Positions 53,323-62,196 of a DNA stretch of 64,000 nt are shown piece after piece. The notes below the pieces were generated by a model. That model saw only the letters and a program-made list of their open reading frames with translations, had not been told where the DNA came from and made no database searches. The DNA is from Paraburkholderia guartelaensis (GTDB taxonomy: Bacteria; Pseudomonadota; Gammaproteobacteria; Burkholderiales; Burkholderiaceae). The first letter of the stretch is position 1. Every line of letters begins with the position of its first letter. The stretch is from assembly GCF_004353905.1 (NCBI RefSeq), contig NZ_SMOD01000031.1, positions 1 through 64,000 on the forward strand, in the 5' to 3' direction. Both the position numbers and the translations under genes were made by a program.

Positions 53323-54730
53323 GCGCTTGCGCAAGGCGATCGGCTTGCTTGGGGGGCATGCGGCGCCGGAGCCGCCGCGGCCGCTTGGCGAGGCGCTGGG
53401 CGACCACAGCGAGGAGGGCGTGGCGATCCTCACCGCGCGCCCGTGGCGCCTCATCGAAGCCACGATCATCACGATGGTTGCGCTCGTGGTGTGCGCCCTC
53501 CTGTGGTCGTTCGTCGGACGCGCAGACGTCATCGTGAGCGCGCCGGGGGCGCTGGCTCCGGAATCCGAAGTGCGTCGCATCTACGCGCCGGTGGATGGGG
53601 AACTCGTGGATATCTACATCGCCGAAGGTCAGCCCGTGGAGAAGGACGACGTCATTGGCCGTATCAATGCGCGCGGTGCGATCCAGGCGGCGACCAACGC
53701 GCTCGACGCGCGCCTGAAGCTCGACGACGCCGAGCGCGACTGGAAGGAGTTCCCCGAGAAGAAGGCGCTCATGGAGCGCAAGGCCGAGGCGCTCAAGGCG
53801 CAGATGGACGTTGAAGCACATATGCATGAGACGCGCGTGGCAGAAGGCACGAGCAAGCTCCAGCAGTCCGAGAACGCCCAGCTCGACGAAGCGCGCGGCA
53901 ATATCGACAACGCGCGCCACGTGCGAGACCTCGCGAAGGAAGACCAGGACAAGTACGAGCGTCTGTTCGCGCTGCCGGGCGGCGGCGGGGTCTCGCAAAG
54001 CCAGGTCGAGGAAAAGCGCAGCGCGTTCCTGCAGGCGGATAACAACTACCGGATCGCGCAGGCGCGGCTCACCGAATTGCAGGCGCAAACGAGCCACGAC
54101 TTCGCGCAGGCGAAGGCGCAGCTCGAAGGCAGCGCCGGGCAGCTTACGTCGCTGCGCATCGAATACGACGCGACAGAGCGCGAAATCGCCAATACCGAGG
54201 ACAAGCTGCGCCTGCAGGTGCAAACCGCGCGCCTTGCCGCCGACGCGGCGGCGCGTATCCGCTTCGAGAACATCGACAAGGACAACTTCCTGCTCGTGCT
54301 CGCGCCGGTCTCGGGCGTGATTACGGACGTGACGACGACGCAGCCCGGCGACAAGATCCAGGCGAACACGCCGCTCGGAGGCATTGCGCCCGCCAATGCG
54401 CGCCCTGTCGTGAAGGTGGCGATTGCGGAGCAGGACCGCGCGTTCCTGCATGAGGGCTTGCCCGTCAAGCTGAAATTCAACGCGTTTCCATATCAGCGCT
54501 ATGGCGTGGTGGACGGCACGCTCGAATATATTTCGCCGACCACGAAACCCCAGGCGCAGACGAAGGAGCCCGTTTATGAGGGGCGCGTGCGTCTCGCGCG
54601 CGATCATTTTTCGATTGGTGGCGCGACGTATCCGCTGCGCTACGGCATGACGGCAACCGCCGAAATCGTGGTGCGCGAGCGGCGCCTGATCGACTTCGCG
54701 CTGGACCCGTTCCGGCAGGTCGCTGGCTGA
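53297..54730 (+). CDS. HlyD-family membrane fusion protein
   Basis: This 477-residue adaptor has one N-terminal membrane helix (ATIITMVALVVCALLWSFVG, about 52-71) and a lipoyl-like domain beginning YAPVDGELVDIYIAEGQPVEKDD. A long coiled-coil hairpin spans about 130-310, followed by the second lipoyl half (LAPVSGVITDVTTTQPGDKI) and the beta-barrel. It joins the inner-membrane exporter to the outer-membrane channel. GGGAGG precedes the start. Confidence 0.92.
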   Translation: MVNPRQLIERLRKAIGLLGGHAAPEPPRPLGEALGDHSEEGVAILTARPWRLIEATIITMVALVVCALLWSFVGRADVIVSAPGALAPESEVRRIYAPVDGELVDIYIAEGQPVEKDDVIGRINARGAIQAATNALDARLKLDDAERDWKEFPEKKALMERKAEALKAQMDVEAHMHETRVAEGTSKLQQSENAQLDEARGNIDNARHVRDLAKEDQDKYERLFALPGGGGVSQSQVEEKRSAFLQADNNYRIAQARLTELQAQTSHDFAQAKAQLEGSAGQLTSLRIEYDATEREIANTEDKLRLQVQTARLAADAAARIRFENIDKDNFLLVLAPVSGVITDVTTTQPGDKIQANTPLGGIAPANARPVVKVAIAEQDRAFLHEGLPVKLKFNAFPYQRYGVVDGTLEYISPTTKPQAQTKEPVYEGRVRLARDHFSIGGATYPLRYGMTATAEIVVRERRLIDFALDPFRQVAG

Positions 54731-54778
54731 AGACACTAATCAGTTCGGAATTCAGGAATCGGAAATCAGGGGAACGCA

Positions 54779-55531
54779 ATGACGACAATTGTACGGATCG
54801 ACGATGAAGCGATCGGCACGGAAGATTTCATCCGCGTGCTGAAACTCACGGGGCAGTTCGAGAGCCTGGTCGAGCAGCAGGTGCGCGACCGGCTGACGGT
54901 CATCGCCGCGAAGAAGATGGGCGTGAAGGTGGAGCCCGACGAAATCCAGCAACGTGCAGACCAGTTTCGCCGTGTGCGGGGGCTGCACCGCGCGGCGGAC
55001 ATGAATCGCTATCTGGACGTGTTCGGTATCAGTCTCGATGAATTCGAACGCTTCATTACCGACACGCTCTATCAGGAGAAGACCTTCAACCAGATCTGCA
55101 ACGACGAGGCGGTCGAAAGCTATTTCAAGCTCAATTCGCCGAAATTCGACAGTATCGAAGTGAGCCACATCGTGGTGGACTCGGAAGGCAAGGCGCGCGA
55201 GGTCATGTCGATTCTGGAGGACGAGCCGCAGGCGTTCGGCGAAATGGCGCGCGAGCATTCGATCGCCGATACCAGCGAGCGCGGCGGCGTGATCGGCAAG
55301 GTGTTGCGCGGGTCGTTGAAAACGGACATCGAGGCGAAGGTGTTCAATGCGCAGGTTGGCGACCTGCTGGGCCCGTTTCCCGCGCCGGACGGTTCGTTCT
55401 TCGAAATTTTCTGCGTGACGGCAAAGCATCCGGCGTCGCTCGAAGCCGACGTTTCTGCCGAGGTACGGCGGCTCTTGCGCGAAGAGTGGCTCGCGGAGCG
55501 CGCGCAAGAACATATCATCGACGCGCACTGA
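54779..55531 (+). CDS. Cytoplasmic parvulin-type peptidyl-prolyl isomerase
   Basis: This 250-residue protein has an N-terminal SurA/PpiC-like helical chaperone domain (about 1-115) and a parvulin domain (about 120-215) with VSHIVVDSEGKA, FGEMAREHSIADTSERGG and VIGKVLRG. No signal peptide or membrane segment is present, so it should act before export. It may keep precursor peptides unfolded or isomerise their prolines before the C39 exporter takes them. Parvulins also accompany other peptide exporter loci. It is co-transcribed with the HlyD and ABC genes. Confidence 0.88.
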   Translation: MTTIVRIDDEAIGTEDFIRVLKLTGQFESLVEQQVRDRLTVIAAKKMGVKVEPDEIQQRADQFRRVRGLHRAADMNRYLDVFGISLDEFERFITDTLYQEKTFNQICNDEAVESYFKLNSPKFDSIEVSHIVVDSEGKAREVMSILEDEPQAFGEMAREHSIADTSERGGVIGKVLRGSLKTDIEAKVFNAQVGDLLGPFPAPDGSFFEIFCVTAKHPASLEADVSAEVRRLLREEWLAERAQEHIIDAH

Positions 55532-55549
55532 GCGCGCAGAGCCACGCAG

Positions 55550-58500
55550 ATGGACACCCAGGCGCCCCTACCTGCCAGCGCGCCGTCGCTGGTGGATTTT
55601 CTCGCATCGGTCGAACCGCTCTCGCTTTTTTCGCGCGAAGAGCTCGACCGTCTCGCCGCGCAGGTCGAAATGCACAGCTACGCATTCGGCGACACGCTCT
55701 GCAAGCGCGGCGAGCCCGCAGCCGGACTCTATGTGATCCGCTCGGGCTCCGTGCGGCTCATTGCCGAAGAGCGCGGCAAGGAAATGAGTCTAGGCGTGCG
55801 CAAGGAACGCGAAGTGTTCGGCGAGATCGCCATGCTGCGCGATTACTGGCACGAAGTGTCGGTGCGCGCTTCCGCGAAGACCGAAGTGCTTTGCATCCCG
55901 CGCGCGGCGCTCGAACCGCTGCTGGCTGCGAATCCGGCCGCGCAGTCGTTCGTGACGAGCTATGTCGCGATCAGCTCCGCGGGCGGGTTCGTCACCCGGC
56001 TATTCGACCTGCGTGGCAAGCTTTCGCGCGCCGAGCTGGAAGAGTATGTGTCGAGCGTGGGCGTCAAGCGCGTGAGCGCGGGCAAGGAGATCATCCATCA
56101 GGGTGCCGGCGGTGACATGCGCCTCTATGTCGTGCGTCAGGGCGAGGTCAGTATTGCACGCGAGGAAGATGGCAACGTCTATCAGATCGCGAAGCTCGGC
56201 GCGGGAGAGATTTTCGGCGAACGCGCGTGCCTGCTTCGCCAGGATCAGCCCGCGAGCGTCACGGCGCTGACCGATGTGCGGCTGCTGGTGATTCCCGAGA
56301 AGACCGTGCATTTCATGCTGGAGCGCAACCCGAAGTTGCGGGAGGTGCTGGAAGAGCGCGTGCGCTTCAACGAGCGCGAATTGCAGCGGCAGAAGAAGCT
56401 CGCCGAGCGCCGCAGCCGGCCCGTTGCCGTGGACAGCGGCGCGGACGCGGGATTCAGCGAACGCGTGGTCAAGCGCTTCGTGCTGGTCGAGCAGGCCGAG
56501 GAGATGGATTGCGGCGCGGCGTGCCTCGCCATGATTTGCCGGCATTACGGCATTCCCATGACGCTCGGCAAGTTGCGCGACCTCGCGAACGTGACGACGC
56601 AGGGCGCGACGCTGGACAGTCTCGCGCGCACCGGCGAGGCGCTCGGCTTCACCACGCGCGGCGTGCAGTGCACATATGAAGCGCTGCAAGGGTTCGAGCT
56701 TCCCTTCATCGCGCACTGGGAGGGCTACCACTATATCGTCGTGTACGGCGTGTCGAAGCAATGGGTGAGGGTGGCCGACCCGGCGCTCGGCTTTCGCAAG
56801 CTGAGCGTCGACGCGTTCGAGCGCGGCTGGAACGGCACGTGCCTGCTGTTCACCGCGGTCGAGACCACGGGCGCGCAAGCGGCGACGCGCTCGCCGTGGG
56901 TGCGCTTCATCGGTTATCTCCTGCCATACCGGAAAATACTCGCTCACCTGTTTCTTGCGACCTTCGTGATCCAGATGCTGGGCGTGGTGCCGCCGCTCAT
57001 CATCCAGAACATTCTCGACAGCGTGATCGTCCACCAGAACGTGAGCCTGCTGCATCTCCTGATCGTGGGGCTCATTATTTCTCATGTGTTTACGCAGCTC
57101 ATGACGACGATACGCGCGCATCTGTCGAATTTCATGGTGCGCAGTCTCGACTTCGCGATGATGTCGCAGTTCTTCAAGCACACGATGTCGCTGCCGTTCT
57201 CGTTTTTCGCACGCCGTAAAACGGGTGATATCTTCGCGCGCTTTCAGGAGAACCAGACGATACGCGCGTTTCTGACCGAATCGACAGTGACCACGGCGTT
57301 GAATCTGCTGATGATCTTCATCTACTTCACGATCATGTTCCTCTACAACGTGAAGCTGACGCTGCTGCTGATCGCGTTCGTGATCCCCATCATGGCGCTC
57401 ACCGCCATTGCCACGCCGCGCATCAAGCGCTATGCCCGCGATGTCTTTGCCGTGTCTACCGATGCGCGCTCGATGCTGATGGAGACGCTTGGCGGCGTCG
57501 AAACCGTGAAGGGCATGGGGATAGAAAGGGCGGTGCGCCTGAAGTGGGAGCGCAAGTACGCGAAGTCACTCGAAGTGCAGTATCGGGCGCAGGCGTTCAA
57601 TATTCTGGTGGGTCTCGGCAGCCAGTTGCTCAATGCCGCGACCACGATCGTGATTCTCTGGGCGGGTGCCACGCTCGTGCTCGATCAGGAGTTGAGCATT
57701 GGGCAGCTCATTGCGTTCAATGCCTTCATGGGCAGCGTGCTTGCGCCGCTCATGGGCCTCGTTGGGCTTTGGAGCCTCATGAACGACGCAGCGGTCGCGA
57801 TGGAGCGGCTAGGCGATGTGCTCGACATCGAGCCCGAGCAGAAGCCCGCCGACCTGGGGTCGCGCGTGCTGCTTCCGGACTTGCAGGGCGACATCGAATT
57901 CGATGGCGTGTATTTCCGCTATGGCGGCAACGAGACGCCTTATGTGCTGGAGAACATCAGCTTTTCGGTAGCACGCGGCCAGATGGTGGCGATCGTCGGG
58001 CGCAGCGGCTCAGGCAAGACGACGCTCGCGAAGCTGCTGGTGGGCTTCTATGCGCCGACCGAAGGCAAGATCAACGTGGACGGCTACGACATGAGCGCGA
58101 TCGACCACGCATACTTTCGCGCACAGGTGGGCTACGTGATGCAGACGAACCTCGTGTTCTCCGGCACGATCGCCGAGAACATCGCGTGCGGCGATGCAAC
58201 GCCGGACTGGCGGCGCATGGAAGAAGTGGCGCGCATGGCCGATGCGCACGCGTTCATCAGCAAGATGCCGCTCGGCTACGAGCAGGTAGTGGGCGAGCGC
58301 GGTATGGGCCTTTCGGGCGGGCAGATCCAGCGGCTTTGCATAGCGCGCGCGCTTTATCATGACCCACGCCTGCTCGTGTTCGACGAGGCCACCTCGTCGC
58401 TCGACACGCAGTCGGAAAGTAACATCCTCTCGAACATGCACGACATCCTCCAGGGCCGCACGGCGCTCATCATCGCGCACCGGTTAAGCACCATCATGCG

Positions 58501-58621
58501 GGCGGACAAGATCCTCGTGCTCTACGAAGGGGCGATCGTGGAGCAGGGGCGGCACGAAGAACTCGTCGAGCGCAAGGGCATGTATTACCAGCTCGTGCAA
58601 AAGCAGCTGGGGGCGTCATGA
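55550..58621 (+). CDS. C39-peptidase ABC exporter with two N-terminal cyclic-nucleotide-binding domains
   Basis: This 1023-residue exporter is the core of the locus. Two CRP-like cNMP domains occupy about 20-140 and 155-275. The C39 leader peptidase (about 300-430) is intact: Cys321 in MDCGAACLAMICRHYG, His394 in GYHYIVVYGV and Asp410 in VADPALGF. Six membrane spans follow (about 455-740). The ATPase has Walker A GRSGSGKTTLAKLL (about 817), signature LSGGQIQRL (about 920) and Walker B LLVFDEATSSLD. It would cut after GG/GA of precursor peptides and export the core. The tandem cNMP domains suggest gating by cAMP or c-di-GMP. Its stop overlaps the next start (ATGA). Confidence 0.93.
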   Translation: MDTQAPLPASAPSLVDFLASVEPLSLFSREELDRLAAQVEMHSYAFGDTLCKRGEPAAGLYVIRSGSVRLIAEERGKEMSLGVRKEREVFGEIAMLRDYWHEVSVRASAKTEVLCIPRAALEPLLAANPAAQSFVTSYVAISSAGGFVTRLFDLRGKLSRAELEEYVSSVGVKRVSAGKEIIHQGAGGDMRLYVVRQGEVSIAREEDGNVYQIAKLGAGEIFGERACLLRQDQPASVTALTDVRLLVIPEKTVHFMLERNPKLREVLEERVRFNERELQRQKKLAERRSRPVAVDSGADAGFSERVVKRFVLVEQAEEMDCGAACLAMICRHYGIPMTLGKLRDLANVTTQGATLDSLARTGEALGFTTRGVQCTYEALQGFELPFIAHWEGYHYIVVYGVSKQWVRVADPALGFRKLSVDAFERGWNGTCLLFTAVETTGAQAATRSPWVRFIGYLLPYRKILAHLFLATFVIQMLGVVPPLIIQNILDSVIVHQNVSLLHLLIVGLIISHVFTQLMTTIRAHLSNFMVRSLDFAMMSQFFKHTMSLPFSFFARRKTGDIFARFQENQTIRAFLTESTVTTALNLLMIFIYFTIMFLYNVKLTLLLIAFVIPIMALTAIATPRIKRYARDVFAVSTDARSMLMETLGGVETVKGMGIERAVRLKWERKYAKSLEVQYRAQAFNILVGLGSQLLNAATTIVILWAGATLVLDQELSIGQLIAFNAFMGSVLAPLMGLVGLWSLMNDAAVAMERLGDVLDIEPEQKPADLGSRVLLPDLQGDIEFDGVYFRYGGNETPYVLENISFSVARGQMVAIVGRSGSGKTTLAKLLVGFYAPTEGKINVDGYDMSAIDHAYFRAQVGYVMQTNLVFSGTIAENIACGDATPDWRRMEEVARMADAHAFISKMPLGYEQVVGERGMGLSGGQIQRLCIARALYHDPRLLVFDEATSSLDTQSESNILSNMHDILQGRTALIIAHRLSTIMRADKILVLYEGAIVEQGRHEELVERKGMYYQLVQKQLGAS

Positions 58622-59937
58622 AACTCTTCGACCCGCACGGATTCGGCAGCTCCGTTGTTTCGTATGCCGGGCTGCTCGAGAAGATCGAGATCCTGCGCTC
58701 CACGCTGCGCTGGGCGCCGCGGCTCGAACGCACCGACATCGAAAAGCTCTTGAACCAGTCGAATGCGCTGCGCGAGGAAGTCATGCAACTCTCGCGCAAG
58801 GAGCGCTTCGTCGAGGCGGCGGCCGAGGCGCCCGAAGCGCTCGATGCGCTGGCAAGGCCGGACGCCCTCACGACCACCGCGCACCGGCGGCGCGAGGCGC
58901 TGATCGAGCGCAGCTTCATATTCGAAGGCATATTCGGCGACAACCCGAAGCTGCTCGCAGCGCTGGAGATTGCGGAAAAGGCGGCGCCCACCGACCTGCC
59001 CGTGCTGATCGACGGCGAGAGCGGCACGGGCAAGGAGTTGATGGCGAAGGTGATCCACGCGAACGGCGCGCGCGCTGATCGCCCGTATATCTCGGTCAAT
59101 TGCGGAGCGATACCCGAAAACCTGCTCGAATCGGAACTGTTCGGCCATCGCAGAGGGGCGTTCACGGGAGCGTCGAGCGATCGCAAAGGGAAGTTCGAAA
59201 GTGCGCATACGGGGACGATCTTTCTGGACGAGATCGGTGAGTTGCCGCTGCAGGGGCAGGTGAAGCTGCTGCGTGTGCTCGAATCGCACGAAATTCAGCG
59301 AGTGGGCTCCGATGAGCCCATTGGGGTCGACACGCGTATCGTTGCGGCGACGAATCGCAACTTGCGCGAGCTCGCCGCGCAGGGTCAGTTTCGCGAGGAT
59401 CTCTTTTATCGGCTAAGTGTGATTCATGTCACGCTGCCAGCGCTGCGCGAACGCAACGACGAGATTCCGCTTTTGATTGCCTATTTCGGTGATGAAGCTG
59501 CTGCGCAGCTCAAGCGACGGCCTATGAAGCTGACGCCCAAGTTGCGCGATTTTCTACTTACGTATGCTTATCCGGGGAATATTCGCGAGCTGCGTAATCT
59601 CGTGTATCGGCTTTCGTGCCTTGCTGGGGAGACGGCCGATATCGAGCATCTGCCCGATGATATTCGGCCTAAGCCCGCTGCGCTGGGTTTGCGGGTGGTG
59701 GAGGCTGAGGCGGCTGGGGCGCCTCTGTCACTGAGCGATGCGAAACGCGCTGCGAGTGATGAAGCTGAGCGGGCATTTCTCGAGCGTGGGTTGCAGGAGA
59801 CCGGGGGCACGGTCGCGGAGCTTGCGAGGCGATGTGATATGAATCGGTCGCACTTGCAGATGCTGCTTAAGAAGCATGGGATTCATTCTAAGGATTTTCG
59901 GCATGCCGAGAAGGTGAATCATGAGAAGGGGTCTTGA
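58618..59937 (+). CDS. Sigma-54-dependent transcriptional activator without receiver domain
   Basis: This 439-residue enhancer-binding protein has a unique N-terminal helical region (about 1-100) in place of a receiver or GAF domain. The AAA+ domain has Walker A GESGTGKE (133-140), the sigma-54 contact loop GAFTGA (180-185) and Walker B TIFLDEIGELPLQ. A Fis-type helix-turn-helix lies near the end (VAELARRCDMNRSHLQMLLKK). It is translationally coupled to the exporter. Four sigma-54 promoters nearby make it the likely activator of the peptide and LRAT genes. The signal it senses is unknown. Confidence 0.92.
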   Translation: MKLFDPHGFGSSVVSYAGLLEKIEILRSTLRWAPRLERTDIEKLLNQSNALREEVMQLSRKERFVEAAAEAPEALDALARPDALTTTAHRRREALIERSFIFEGIFGDNPKLLAALEIAEKAAPTDLPVLIDGESGTGKELMAKVIHANGARADRPYISVNCGAIPENLLESELFGHRRGAFTGASSDRKGKFESAHTGTIFLDEIGELPLQGQVKLLRVLESHEIQRVGSDEPIGVDTRIVAATNRNLRELAAQGQFREDLFYRLSVIHVTLPALRERNDEIPLLIAYFGDEAAAQLKRRPMKLTPKLRDFLLTYAYPGNIRELRNLVYRLSCLAGETADIEHLPDDIRPKPAALGLRVVEAEAAGAPLSLSDAKRAASDEAERAFLERGLQETGGTVAELARRCDMNRSHLQMLLKKHGIHSKDFRHAEKVNHEKGS

Positions 59938-59986
59938 GCTGAGCTGGGGGCGCAGCGGGGCTTTTTGTTGTGGTTCTTGCGGGTTT

Positions 59987-60067
59987 GGCCTTTTCTTGTT
60001 TTCGCGTCGGTATGCAGGCGTTGCCCCGCACAGGGGCAACGCCTGCATACCGACACAAGAAAAGGCC
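59987..60067. repeat. Very long imperfect inverted repeat, bidirectional terminator or REP-like element
   Basis: A perfect 22-bp stem (60006-60027 with 60033-60054) has a 5-base loop GCACA. It is extended, after a 6-base bulge on one side, by 13 more base pairs (59987-59999 with 60055-60067). T-rich and A-rich flanks on either side complete it. It separates the convergent activator and phosphatase genes, so it should terminate transcription in both directions. The length and near-perfect match are more than a terminator needs, and recall dispersed palindromic elements of this genus. Confidence 0.85.
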
Positions 60068-60110
60068 AAAAACAAAAAAACAAAAAAGCCAAAAGCAAAA
60101 AAGCCAAAAA

Positions 60111-60881
60111 CTAACGCCCAACAGCAGGATTAACCAGCGTCCGATCCGACGCACCCGGATCATCCACCCTCACAACCACAGCAGTAATGTTATCCCGCCC
60201 CCCAGCCTGCAAGGCCATCTCAACCAGCAAATCAGCTGCACGCTGGCAATCCCCACCCTCGAGCGCCCGCACCATCTCGGGCGCCTGCACTTCATTACTC
60301 AACCCATCGCTGCAAAGCAAGAAAAGGTCTCCGTCGCGCACGACGATGCGGCCTTCGTCCAGATCAAGCCAGTCTGCCGCACCGACGGCCCGTGTTATCA
60401 AATGCTGCGATGGATGGTGGCGCGCCGCTTCGGCGCTCAAATGCCCCTGCGCCTGCAACTCCGCCACGTAACTATGGTCTGTCGTGAGCGCTTCGAGCTG
60501 CGCATCGCGGTACAGATAGATGCGGCTGTCGCCCGCCCATAACCACGCAAATTCGCGCCCCTTCGCCATCAGCACGGCAACGGTGCTGCCAATCATACGA
60601 ACCCCGCGCCGCGCCGCTTCTTCGCGCAACTGGTGGTTCACCGTCTGCAGCGTGCCGCGCGCTGTGGCCGAGAAACTGGTGAGCGCGTTCGGCACGGCAA
60701 GCGCTCCTAGCGCGCGCACGATCATGCCGCTGGCAAGATCGCCCGCCGTGTGGCCGCCCATGCCGTCGGCCACTGCCCACAAGCCCCGCTGGGGCTGATC
60801 GAGACATGCATCCTCGTTGAGCGCCCGCACACAGCCTACGTCCGTGCGCGATGCCGATCTCCATTGCATTCCGCCTGTCAC
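60111..60881 (-). CDS. PP2C-family Ser/Thr phosphatase (PppA/Stp-like)
   Basis: This 256-residue phosphatase has all metal-site motifs: RALNEDACLD, AVADGMGGHTAGD, AGDSRIYLYRD, LLCSDGLSNEV and GGRDNITAVVV. It removes phosphate from threonine/serine residues and would oppose recognition by the FHA protein at 51460-53322. It starts 17 bp after the stop of a GG-leader peptide gene and is driven by that peptide's sigma-54 promoter. No Ser/Thr kinase gene is seen inside the window. Confidence 0.92.
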   Translation of the reverse strand: MTGGMQWRSASRTDVGCVRALNEDACLDQPQRGLWAVADGMGGHTAGDLASGMIVRALGALAVPNALTSFSATARGTLQTVNHQLREEAARRGVRMIGSTVAVLMAKGREFAWLWAGDSRIYLYRDAQLEALTTDHSYVAELQAQGHLSAEAARHHPSQHLITRAVGAADWLDLDEGRIVVRDGDLFLLCSDGLSNEVQAPEMVRALEGGDCQRAADLLVEMALQAGGRDNITAVVVRVDDPGASDRTLVNPAVGR

Positions 60882-60898
60882 GATCGAGCCTCCATAGG

Positions 60899-61192
60899 CT
60901 ACGCGACGAGTCCGTTATTCTTGCCGTTCTGGCCCACGCCTACCGTCACGTTCGAATTGGACGCGGAATTGGTAACGTCGAGCGTCTGGTACTGATTGAT
61001 GACCTGATTCGCGTAGAACGTGTTGTTGGTCTGGTAGAGATTGATGACGGGCCCAAGCGGGGATGGCTGCGCAGGCTCGTACGGCTGTATCCAGCCGAAT
61101 ACCCACGGCGCGCCGGCGCCCCGGATGAACGACATGGCCTTGCGGTCGAGATCGCATTGCAGGTGAAGGTCGGTAATGGCGAGCGAGGTCAT
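60899..61192 (-). CDS. Double-glycine-leader exported peptide with GA cleavage site
   Basis: This 97-residue precursor has a 26-residue leader ending SFIRGA (GA replaces GG) that keeps L-D-R at 15-17 and Met20. The 71-residue core starts GAPWVFGWIQPYEP. It continues with an Asn/Gln/Thr-rich half (YQTNNTFYANQVINQYQ, then SNSNVTVGVGQNGKNN) that resembles curlin-type repeats. A ribosome site GGAG is present. The PP2C gene follows by 17 bp. Another reading is a bacteriocin precursor, but the core has no cysteine. Confidence 0.82.
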   Translation of the reverse strand: MTSLAITDLHLQCDLDRKAMSFIRGAGAPWVFGWIQPYEPAQPSPLGPVINLYQTNNTFYANQVINQYQTLDVTNSASNSNVTVGVGQNGKNNGLVA

Positions 61193-61246
61193 GACAAGTC
61201 TCCGTCAAGATGATGGCCGCGGGCACGCGGCGTTCCGACCATACCT

Positions 61247-61262
61247 TGCAAGCAGCATGCCA
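61247..61262 (-). promoter_or_regulatory. Sigma-54 promoter TGGCATG-N4-TTGCA for the peptide/PP2C operon
   Basis: Read on the minus strand it differs from consensus only at the sixth base of the -24 element. It lies 55 bp before the peptide start. Confidence 0.7.
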
Positions 61263-61391
61263 TTTTTCCGCGATTCGCGGCGCTCGCGCGCCATATCCCC
61301 GTGAGGCTTGCCCCTTATGACATCGCACTCGCGGCGCGCGTTCCGCGCGTGCACGCACGTCTTGGGTTCGAGGTGCAATGGTCGCGCGATT

Positions 61392-61405
61392 GCCAACACG
61401 TTGGC
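61392..61405. promoter_or_regulatory. Palindrome GCCAACACGTTGGC, candidate site for the sigma-54 activator
   Basis: The GCCAAC/GTTGGC arms match those of the dyads at 49184 and 63638 but with a 2-bp spacer instead of 16. Its centre is 136.5 bp from the leftward -24 element, nearly equal to the 135.5 bp seen at the other two promoters. Confidence 0.5.
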
Positions 61406-61585
61406 TGCCCGTCGTCATCAGCACTCCGACACATGCGCGATCCTTCTCGTCGAGCCGGTTTGGCGGCGAACTGATGGTTCGGCGCCGACACAAACGAAGC
61501 GCTCAAGTTGGCGCGTTGCCGACACACGGGCGCCTCCAGCACGCACGTTCTCCCGCTACGCCTTATAGAACCGTGATCGGCCGCC

Positions 61586-61601
61586 TGGCATGTCTGATGC
61601 A
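61586..61601 (+). promoter_or_regulatory. Sigma-54 promoter TGGCATG-N4-ATGCA for the LRAT gene
   Basis: The -24 element TGGCATG and -12 element ATGCA have exact spacing, 84 bp before the LRAT start. Confidence 0.65.
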
Positions 61602-61669
61602 GGGTAGTTGGCAACCGGCAAACCGTCGAGCAGCACTGGAAGCCGGCAACCAGCCAGACGGATGCAGCC

Positions 61670-62137
61670 ATGAGCCCCGATCTCCAACCGACGATGCACG
61701 CAGACGAACCGCCGCTCGGCGCGCATCTCGTGTCGCGTCGCGCGGGCTACAGCCATCACGGTATCTATGTCGGTGGCGGGCGCGTCGTCCATTACGCCGG
61801 CTTGTGCGTGTCACTGCATCGCGGTCCGATCGAGGAGGTCACGCTCGAACGTTTCGCGGCCGGCTACGAAGTCGCCATCGTCGCGCATCCGTGCGCAGCC
61901 TTCACGGGCCGCGAAGCCGTGGCGCGTGCGCGCTCGCGTCTGGGCGAAGACGAGTACCGCCTGCTCAGCAACAACTGCGAACACTTCTGCACCTGGTGCG
62001 TGGACGGCAAAGGCCGCAGCGAACAGGTCCGCACCTGCATCGTCCATCCGCTGGCCGGCTTGCGCGTAATGCGCGCACTGGTTCGCGCCCGCCGCGTCCA
62101 CGCCAGCCACGACGAGTACGCCGCGCAGGCGGCATGA
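61670..62137 (+). CDS. LRAT-domain (NlpC/P60-superfamily) acyltransferase-like protein
   Basis: This 155-residue protein has the LRAT layout. The histidine-containing strand YSHHGIYVGGGRVVHY is at about residue 30. The catalytic cysteine motif is NNCEHFCTWC near 102, as in lecithin-retinol acyltransferase and H-Ras-like suppressor families. Such domains move acyl groups or cleave lipid esters or amides. It is under its own sigma-54 promoter beside the peptide genes, so it may modify the peptides, the membrane or a target. The ribosome site is weak; a shorter start at 61694 is possible. Confidence 0.82.
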   Translation: MSPDLQPTMHADEPPLGAHLVSRRAGYSHHGIYVGGGRVVHYAGLCVSLHRGPIEEVTLERFAAGYEVAIVAHPCAAFTGREAVARARSRLGEDEYRLLSNNCEHFCTWCVDGKGRSEQVRTCIVHPLAGLRVMRALVRARRVHASHDEYAAQAA

Positions 62138-62196
62138 ACGCCCTTTTCCAGTCGACACCCATACGACACGTCTGGCCACTTGCTTCGGAGACCATC

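Larger units (their letters stand above)
61193..61669. other. Divergent control region between peptide/PP2C and LRAT genes
   Basis: No gene is seen in these 477 bases. They hold a sigma-54 promoter on each strand (61247-61262 and 61586-61601) and the palindrome GCCAACACGTTGGC (61392-61405). Three copies of CCGACACA also occur (61426, 61485 and 61519). Divergent activation from a shared upstream site is likely. Confidence 0.55.

Noticed and set aside
59919..60163. Small reading frames on both strands across the long inverted repeat
   Set aside because: They read through the palindrome and its A/T-rich flanks; Lys/Phe-rich ends and the mirrored products show that they are by-products of the repeat.
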